Below, piece by piece: positions 20,400 to 25,133 of a DNA stretch of 25,133 bases (its first letter is position 1; each line of letters starts with the position of its first letter). A model generated the notes under the pieces. The model was not told the origin of the DNA. It was given only the letters and a program-made list of their open reading frames with translations, and did not search any database. Made by a program: the position numbers and the translations under genes. The stretch is from an uncultured Oscillibacter sp. (GTDB lineage: Bacteria; Bacillota; Clostridia; Oscillospirales; Oscillospiraceae): assembly GCF_900546705.1 (NCBI RefSeq), contig NZ_URDP01000027.1:1-25133 (forward strand), read 5' to 3'.

Positions 20400-21722
20400 A
20401 TGAACGACGACGGCAAGAAAACACTCCGGTGCTCCTTCTGCGGAAAGCACGAAAATCAGGTGCACCGGATGATCCAGGGGCCCGGCGTCCGGATCTGCGA
20501 CGAGTGCGTCCGCCTTTGCATGAGCATTCTGGACGACGGTTTCGAGGATACGGAGTCCGATGCCCTGGAGGATCTGCCTGACGAGCTCCCCACTCCCCGG
20601 GAGATCAAGGATGTGCTGGACCAGTATGTGATCGGCCAGGACGAGGCCAAGGTGGCGCTGTCCGTGGCAGTTTACAACCACTATAAGCGCATTTTCTTCG
20701 GGGGAGACGAGGATGTGGAGCTGCAAAAGAGCAACATCCTCATGCTGGGGCCCACCGGCTCCGGCAAGACGCTGTTTGCCCAGACCCTGGCCCGCATTCT
20801 GAAGGTGCCGTTCGCCATTGCGGACGCCACCACGCTGACGGAGGCCGGCTACGTGGGCGACGACGTGGAGAACATTCTGCTGCGGCTGCTGCAGGCAGCG
20901 GACTTTGACGTGGAGCGTGCTGAGCACGGCATCATCTACGTGGACGAGATCGACAAGATCGCCCGCAAGAGCGAAAACACCTCCATTACCCGGGATGTGT
21001 CCGGTGAGGGCGTGCAGCAGGCGCTTTTGAAGATCGTGGAGGGAACTGTGGCCAACGTACCCCCCCAGGGCGGCCGCAAGCACCCTCATCAGGAGTTCAT
21101 CCAGGTGAACACCAAGAATATCCTGTTCATCTGCGGCGGCGCTTTCGATGGCCTGGAGAAGATCATCGAAAAGCGGCTGGATCAAAAGAGCATCGGCTTC
21201 GGTGCCAATGTCCAGGGCAAGAAGGACAAGGATGTGAACCGGCTGCTCCATGAGGTACAGCCCCACGATATTCTGAAGTTCGGCATCATTCCCGAACTGG
21301 TGGGCCGTCTGCCGGTGATCGCGCCCCTCAACGGACTTTCCCGCGAGGATCTGGTGCGGATTCTGCAGGAGCCCAAGAACGCGCTGGTCAAGCAGTACAA
21401 GAAGCTGCTGGAGTATGACGACGTGGATCTGGAGTTCACGCCGGAGGCGCTGGAGGCCGTTGCGGACAAGGCCATTGCCCGCAACATCGGCGCCCGCGGA
21501 CTGCGGGCGGTGATGGAGGGGATGCTGACGGAGATCATGTACGACGTCCCTTCCGATCCCACCATCGTCAAGGTGCTCATCACCAAGGAATGTGTGGATG
21601 GCACCGGTAAACCGGAGCTGACCCGGGATCCTGAAAAGGTGAACCACGCCGTCAGGCTCAGCCATGGGAAGGGGGAGAAACCCTCCTCCGGTTCCAGCGG
21701 CACGCCTGCTTCTGCGTCTTGA
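20400..21722 (+). CDS. clpX: ATP-dependent Clp protease ATPase subunit ClpX
   Basis: This 440-aa AAA+ unfoldase has an N-terminal zinc-binding domain with Cys11, Cys14, Cys33 and Cys36, Walker A GPTGSGKT (117-124), Walker B IIYVDEIDK (178-186), the pore loop GYVGDD, the IGF-type loop KSIGFGA that docks on ClpP, and the sensor-2 arginine region NIGARGLRAV. A Ser/Gly/Pro-rich tail ends the chain. GAGG precedes the ATG at 20400; a TTG 21 bp upstream is in frame but lacks a site. It feeds substrates to the ClpP product of the preceding gene. Confidence 0.98.
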   Translation: MNDDGKKTLRCSFCGKHENQVHRMIQGPGVRICDECVRLCMSILDDGFEDTESDALEDLPDELPTPREIKDVLDQYVIGQDEAKVALSVAVYNHYKRIFFGGDEDVELQKSNILMLGPTGSGKTLFAQTLARILKVPFAIADATTLTEAGYVGDDVENILLRLLQAADFDVERAEHGIIYVDEIDKIARKSENTSITRDVSGEGVQQALLKIVEGTVANVPPQGGRKHPHQEFIQVNTKNILFICGGAFDGLEKIIEKRLDQKSIGFGANVQGKKDKDVNRLLHEVQPHDILKFGIIPELVGRLPVIAPLNGLSREDLVRILQEPKNALVKQYKKLLEYDDVDLEFTPEALEAVADKAIARNIGARGLRAVMEGMLTEIMYDVPSDPTIVKVLITKECVDGTGKPELTRDPEKVNHAVRLSHGKGEKPSSGSSGTPASAS

Positions 21723-21731
21723 CAAAACCAT

Positions 21732-21757
21732 GGGGGCCGCCGTATGGCGGGCCCCCT
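21732..21757 (+). terminator. GC-rich hairpin between clpX and lon
   Basis: GGGGGCCGCC and GGCGGGCCCCC pair with one bulged base around GTAT, followed by only three T. It may cause partial termination or mark mRNA processing between clpX and lon rather than a full stop. Confidence 0.45.
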
Positions 21758-21792
21758 TTCCCCGTTTACCCCCTATGTAAGGAGGAATCCCC

Positions 21793-24219
21793 ATGGAAGA
21801 ATTGAAAACCATGAATATTCCCGCCCTGGCCCTGCGGGGCCTGACGGTGTTTCCCCATATGAACCTGACCTTCGACGTGGAGCGGCGCATTTCCATCGCC
21901 GCTCTGGAGCGGGCCATGGAGGCCGACCAGGATGTGTTTCTGGTGACCCAGCGGGAGATCGGTGTGACCTCGCCCACGGAGAAGGACCTTTATACCGTGG
22001 GAACGGTATCCCACATTGTACAGGTACTGCGGCTGTCCAATACATCCGTGCGCTGCGTGGTGGAAGGCCGGTGCCGGGCGCGGATGCGCCGTCTGTGGCA
22101 GACGGAGCCGTACCTGCAGGCCAACGTGGAGCTTCTGGAGGAGGTACCGGCCCCCGACTCCGCAAGCCCCCGGACGGAGGCGCTGCTGCGCCAGACCTAT
22201 GGCCTGTTTACCGATTACGCCCAGCAGGCGGGCAGCCTGCCGGAGGAAGTGGTCACCACGGTCATGGACAGCCGGGACCCCGGCTACCTGGCCGACTACA
22301 TTGCTCAGAATATTGCCCTGCGGTATACGGACAAGCAGGAGATCCTGGAGGAGACCTCGCCCTTTATCCGCCTGCGGAAGATGAACGCCTTCCTGGCCCG
22401 GGAGAATAACGTCCTGGGTTTCGAACATGAGATGGAGGGCAAGATCCGGGAGCAGTTGGTGCGCTCCCAGCGGGAGCAGATTCTGCGTACCCAGATCCGT
22501 GTGCTGCAAAACGAGCTGGGCGAAGACGACGATGCCGACGATGAACTGCAGACTTACAGGGACCGGATTCAGGCGCTGCATCTGGACGAAGAGACGGAAA
22601 AGCACCTTTTAAAAGAAGTCACCAAGCTCTCCAAACAGCCTTTCGGCAGTGCCGAGGGGGCGGTCATCCGCAACTATCTGGATGTGTGTCTGGAGATGCC
22701 CTGGAACAAGACCACCAAGGAGCGGGTCAGCGTGGACGCGGCCCGCAAGGTACTGGACCGGGATCACTTTGGCCTGGAAAAGGTGAAGGAACGGATTTTG
22801 GAGACCATCGCCGTCCGGCAGATGAACCCGGAGGGCAAGGGGCAGATCCTCTGCCTGGTGGGCCCGCCGGGCGTGGGCAAGACCTCCATTGCCATCTCTG
22901 TTGCCAAGGCCCTCAACCGCAAGCTGGCCCGGCTCTCCCTGGGCGGTGTACGGGATGAGGCGGACATCCGGGGCCACCGGAAAACGTACATCGGCGCCAT
23001 GCCCGGCCGCATTATTGAGGCCATCAGCCGCAGTGGTTCCATGAATCCGCTGCTGCTGCTGGACGAGATCGACAAGCTGGGCAGCGATTACCGGGGCGAT
23101 CCCGCAGCGGCGCTGCTGGAGGTGCTGGACAGCGAGCAGAACTACGCCTTCCGGGACCACTTCCTGGAGATCCCTGTGGATCTGTCCAAGGTTATGTTCA
23201 TCACCACCGCCAACACCACCGATACCATTCCCCGGCCGCTGCTGGACCGGATGGAAATCATCCGCCTGGGCAGCTATACCGATGAGGAGAAGGTCCAGAT
23301 TGCAAGACGCCACCTGCTGCCCAAGCAGATGACAGAGCACGGTCTGAAGAAGGGCACCCTCCGGGTAGGGGACGATGCACTGCGTGCCATCATCCGGGAC
23401 TACACCCGGGAGTCGGGTGTGCGTCAGCTGGAGCGCCGTCTGGCTGCTGTGTGCAGAAAGGCGGATATGCGCCTGCTGGGCGGAGATGTAAAGCGAATTA
23501 CCGTTACAGAAAAAGACCTGCCGAAATTGCTGGATTGCCAGCCGTTTCCCCCGGCGCTTCATACGGAGCGGGAGGAGATCGGTGTGGTGAACGGCCTTGC
23601 GTGGACGGAGGCGGGCGGCGAGATATTGGAAGTGGAGGTCAACGTCATGGAAGGCTCCGGTAAGCTGGAGCTGACCGGCAACCTGGGCGACGTGATGAAG
23701 GAGTCTGCACAGGCCGCGCTCAGCTGCCTGCGCAGCCGGGCGGATGCCCTGGGAATCGAGGCGGACTTCTATAAGACCAAGGACATCCATGTTCACTTCC
23801 CCGAAGGCGCAGTGCCCAAGGACGGCCCGTCCGCTGGCATTGCGGTGACCACTGCCATGCTTTCCGCCCTGACGGGACGGAAGATCCGGGCCGGCATTGC
23901 CATGACCGGCGAGGTGACGCTGCGTGGCCGGGTCCTGCCCATCGGCGGACTGAAGGAAAAGACCATGGCGGCCCTGCGCAACGGCATCGGCACGGTGCTG
24001 ATTCCGGCAGACAACGTGCGGGACCTGGAGGAGATCGACCAGACGGTCCGGGCCGCACTGCACTTTGTGCCGGTGTCCAATGTGGATCAGGTGTTTGCGG
24101 CGGCGCTGTGTCCTGCGGCAGCCGCGCCGGAGGGAAAACCCCGGAAAGAGGAGCGTGTGCTGGCGGCATTTGCGCCGGTCAGCGGAGAAAGCGCACCAAA
24201 GACGCGACTTGGCTTGTAA
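21793..24219 (+). CDS. lon: ATP-dependent protease Lon (LonA type)
   Basis: This 808-aa protein has an N-terminal LON substrate domain (about 8-200), a coiled helical region (about 205-300), an AAA+ module with Walker A GPPGVGKT (357-364) and Walker B LLLLDEID (420-427), and a C-terminal protease domain with the Ser/Lys dyad Ser680 (PKDGPSAGI) and Lys723 (GGLKEKT). The length is normal for LonA. A short proline/alanine-rich tail of about 35 residues ends the chain. AAGGAGG precedes the ATG. It degrades misfolded and regulatory proteins in the cytoplasm. No heat-shock operator is recognisable in the 70 bp before it. Confidence 0.98.
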   Translation: MEELKTMNIPALALRGLTVFPHMNLTFDVERRISIAALERAMEADQDVFLVTQREIGVTSPTEKDLYTVGTVSHIVQVLRLSNTSVRCVVEGRCRARMRRLWQTEPYLQANVELLEEVPAPDSASPRTEALLRQTYGLFTDYAQQAGSLPEEVVTTVMDSRDPGYLADYIAQNIALRYTDKQEILEETSPFIRLRKMNAFLARENNVLGFEHEMEGKIREQLVRSQREQILRTQIRVLQNELGEDDDADDELQTYRDRIQALHLDEETEKHLLKEVTKLSKQPFGSAEGAVIRNYLDVCLEMPWNKTTKERVSVDAARKVLDRDHFGLEKVKERILETIAVRQMNPEGKGQILCLVGPPGVGKTSIAISVAKALNRKLARLSLGGVRDEADIRGHRKTYIGAMPGRIIEAISRSGSMNPLLLLDEIDKLGSDYRGDPAAALLEVLDSEQNYAFRDHFLEIPVDLSKVMFITTANTTDTIPRPLLDRMEIIRLGSYTDEEKVQIARRHLLPKQMTEHGLKKGTLRVGDDALRAIIRDYTRESGVRQLERRLAAVCRKADMRLLGGDVKRITVTEKDLPKLLDCQPFPPALHTEREEIGVVNGLAWTEAGGEILEVEVNVMEGSGKLELTGNLGDVMKESAQAALSCLRSRADALGIEADFYKTKDIHVHFPEGAVPKDGPSAGIAVTTAMLSALTGRKIRAGIAMTGEVTLRGRVLPIGGLKEKTMAALRNGIGTVLIPADNVRDLEEIDQTVRAALHFVPVSNVDQVFAAALCPAAAAPEGKPRKEERVLAAFAPVSGESAPKTRLGL

Positions 24220-24234
24220 AGGAGAAACGCTTTC

Positions 24235-24831
24235 ATGTCTTTGAACTTTAACAAGGCGGAGTTTACCCGCTCCGCAGCGGCCCGCAGCGGCTTTTTGCGG
24301 GATGGCCGTCCCCAGTTCGCCTTTGCGGGGCGCTCCAACGTGGGCAAGTCCTCCGTCATCAACCGGCTGCTGGGCCGCAAGAACCTGGCCTATGTGGGCG
24401 CCTCTCCCGGCAAGACCACCCAGATCAACTACTTTCTGGTGGATCAGCAGGCCTATCTGGTGGATTTGCCCGGTTACGGGTACGCCAAAGTGTCCAAGGC
24501 GGAGAAAGACCGCTGGGGCCGGCTGATGGAAAGCTACTTCCAGGATGAGGGCGGCCTCATCACCACCGGCGTGCTCATCGTTGACATCCGCCACAAACCC
24601 ACGGCAGACGATGTGACCATGCACAACTGGTTCCGTGAAAGCGGCTGCCCGGAGATTGTGGTGGCCAACAAGCTGGACAAGCTCAAGCGCAGCCAGGTGG
24701 AACCGGCACTGGAGCTGATCCGCCAGACCCTGGAGCTGAGAGAGGAGGACCGCCTGGTCCCGTTTTCTGCCGAAAAGGGAGCGGGAAAGGAAGAACTCAT
24801 CCGCCTTTTGTGCGAAGCCTGCGGACAGTAA
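24235..24831 (+). CDS. engB: Ribosome biogenesis GTPase YsxC/EngB
   Basis: This 198-aa GTPase has G1 GRSNVGKSS (32-40), a PGKTTQIN G2 region (58-65), G3 DLPG with the family extension YGYAKV (77-86), G4 NKLD (145-148) and an SAEKGAG G5-like motif. It acts in 50S subunit assembly, like RbgA in this window. The gene begins 15 bp after lon with AAAGGAG upstream, the standard lon-ysxC arrangement of Firmicutes, and ends at a strong terminator. Confidence 0.97.
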   Translation: MSLNFNKAEFTRSAAARSGFLRDGRPQFAFAGRSNVGKSSVINRLLGRKNLAYVGASPGKTTQINYFLVDQQAYLVDLPGYGYAKVSKAEKDRWGRLMESYFQDEGGLITTGVLIVDIRHKPTADDVTMHNWFRESGCPEIVVANKLDKLKRSQVEPALELIRQTLELREEDRLVPFSAEKGAGKEELIRLLCEACGQ

Positions 24832-24833
24832 AG

Positions 24834-24865
24834 AAAAAGGAACGGCATCTGCCGTTCCTTTTTTT
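24834..24865. terminator. Bidirectional terminator between engB and the deaminase gene
   Basis: AAAAAGGAACGGCA (24834-24847) pairs with the complementary bases 24850-24863 around a tight TC turn and runs into a T-rich stretch to 24865. The A-run on the left serves the converging minus-strand gene equally well. Confidence 0.92.
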
Positions 24866-24872
24866 CGTCTTG

Positions 24873-25133
24873 TTACACGTAGGTCTGCTGGGTCACGTCG
24901 AACACGCCCCGGGTAGTGATCCGCAGTGTGGGGATCACCGGCAGTGCCATGAAGCTCAGGGTCATGAATGGATCGATGTCCCGGGAGACGCCCAGGGAGA
25001 AGGCCTTCTCCTTTGCTGCCTCCAGCTTTTCGTTGACTACCACCAGCGGCTCCTCGCTCATGATGCCGGCGATGGACAGGGGAACTTCCGCCACGGAGCC
25101 GCCGCCGTCCCAGATGACGATGCCGCCGCCCAG
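24873..25133 (-). CDS. ade: Adenine deaminase, C-terminal part (cut by the window edge)
   Basis: The last 86 codons and stop are visible; the frame is open to the window end. The segments GGGIVIWDGG, VPLSIAGIMSEEP and the final DPFMTLSFMALPVIPTLRITTRGVFDV are the C-terminal domain signature of adenine deaminase (the AdeC/Ade family, PF13382-type), which converts adenine to hypoxanthine in purine salvage. The catalytic amidohydrolase domain lies outside. The gene converges on engB across a shared terminator. A non-adenine amidohydrolase sharing this domain remains possible. Confidence 0.85.
   Translation of the reverse strand: MGGGIVIWDGGGSVAEVPLSIAGIMSEEPLVVVNEKLEAAKEKAFSLGVSRDIDPFMTLSFMALPVIPTLRITTRGVFDVTQQTYV

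Noticed and set aside
20148..24624. Minus-strand 609- and 671-aa frames opposite clpX and lon
   Set aside because: They are shadows of canonical ClpX and Lon; they have no start signals and cross several genes.
1..25133. CRISPR array, insertion sequence, prophage or integrated element
   Set aside because: No regularly spaced repeats, transposase, integrase or phage genes are visible, and the gene orders are those of a conserved chromosome.

Overview
The window looks like a chromosomal stretch from a moderately GC-rich, spore-forming low-oxygen Firmicute, most likely a gut member of the Oscillospiraceae (Flavonifractor/Oscillibacter-like). The evidence is strong AGGAGG-type ribosome binding sites throughout, the rplS-lepB-rbgA-rnhB-yraN order, the tig-clpP-clpX-lon-engB order, a SpoIVFB-type intramembrane protease gene behind a sporulation sigma-E-like promoter, and high-GC coding sequence separated by AT-rich promoters. 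The taxonomic placement is inference. I see no mobile element, phage gene or CRISPR array.

Left part (1-8.6 kb, almost all minus strand). A truncated tRNA-Ala(GGC) at the edge is followed by a hairpin terminator. Reading leftward come a pair of unrecognised genes (161 aa, then a 61-aa membrane peptide), a TetR-type regulator with its own promoter and a candidate operator, and a four-gene, translationally overlapping operon for a gliding-type ABC exporter (ATPase, ABC-2 permease, GldG-like protein, DUF4340 protein). Further right is an OmpR-type response regulator/histidine kinase pair.

Middle (8.6-12.2 kb). Diverging from the two-component genes is a membrane-anchored HtrA-like serine protease without a PDZ domain. 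The ~200-bp intergenic region carries two mirror-image promoters with the same 16-bp box at the same distance from the -10 element. The arrangement resembles the CssRS/HtrB secretion-stress locus of Bacillus subtilis. Next are a tRNA-Pro(CGG) gene on the minus strand with a perfect consensus promoter, a sigma-E-like promoter driving an M23 peptidase gene overlapped by an M50 (SpoIVFB-type) protease gene, and rplS.

Right part (12.2-25.1 kb, plus strand). Two tandem signal peptidase I genes lead into rbgA, a small zinc-ribbon gene, rnhB, yraN, thrC, a membrane zinc-ribbon gene and a metallophosphoesterase gene. The protein quality-control block tig, clpP, clpX, lon, engB follows and ends in a bidirectional terminator. 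The 3' end of an adenine deaminase gene converges from the right edge. The overall theme is envelope protein export, secretion stress and proteolysis, joined to ribosome assembly housekeeping.

There is no gap over 300 bp without a gene. The larger gaps (879-1046, 8570-8772, 9733-9909, 9986-10091, 11614-11753, 18166-18255, 19669-19779) hold the promoters and terminators listed.
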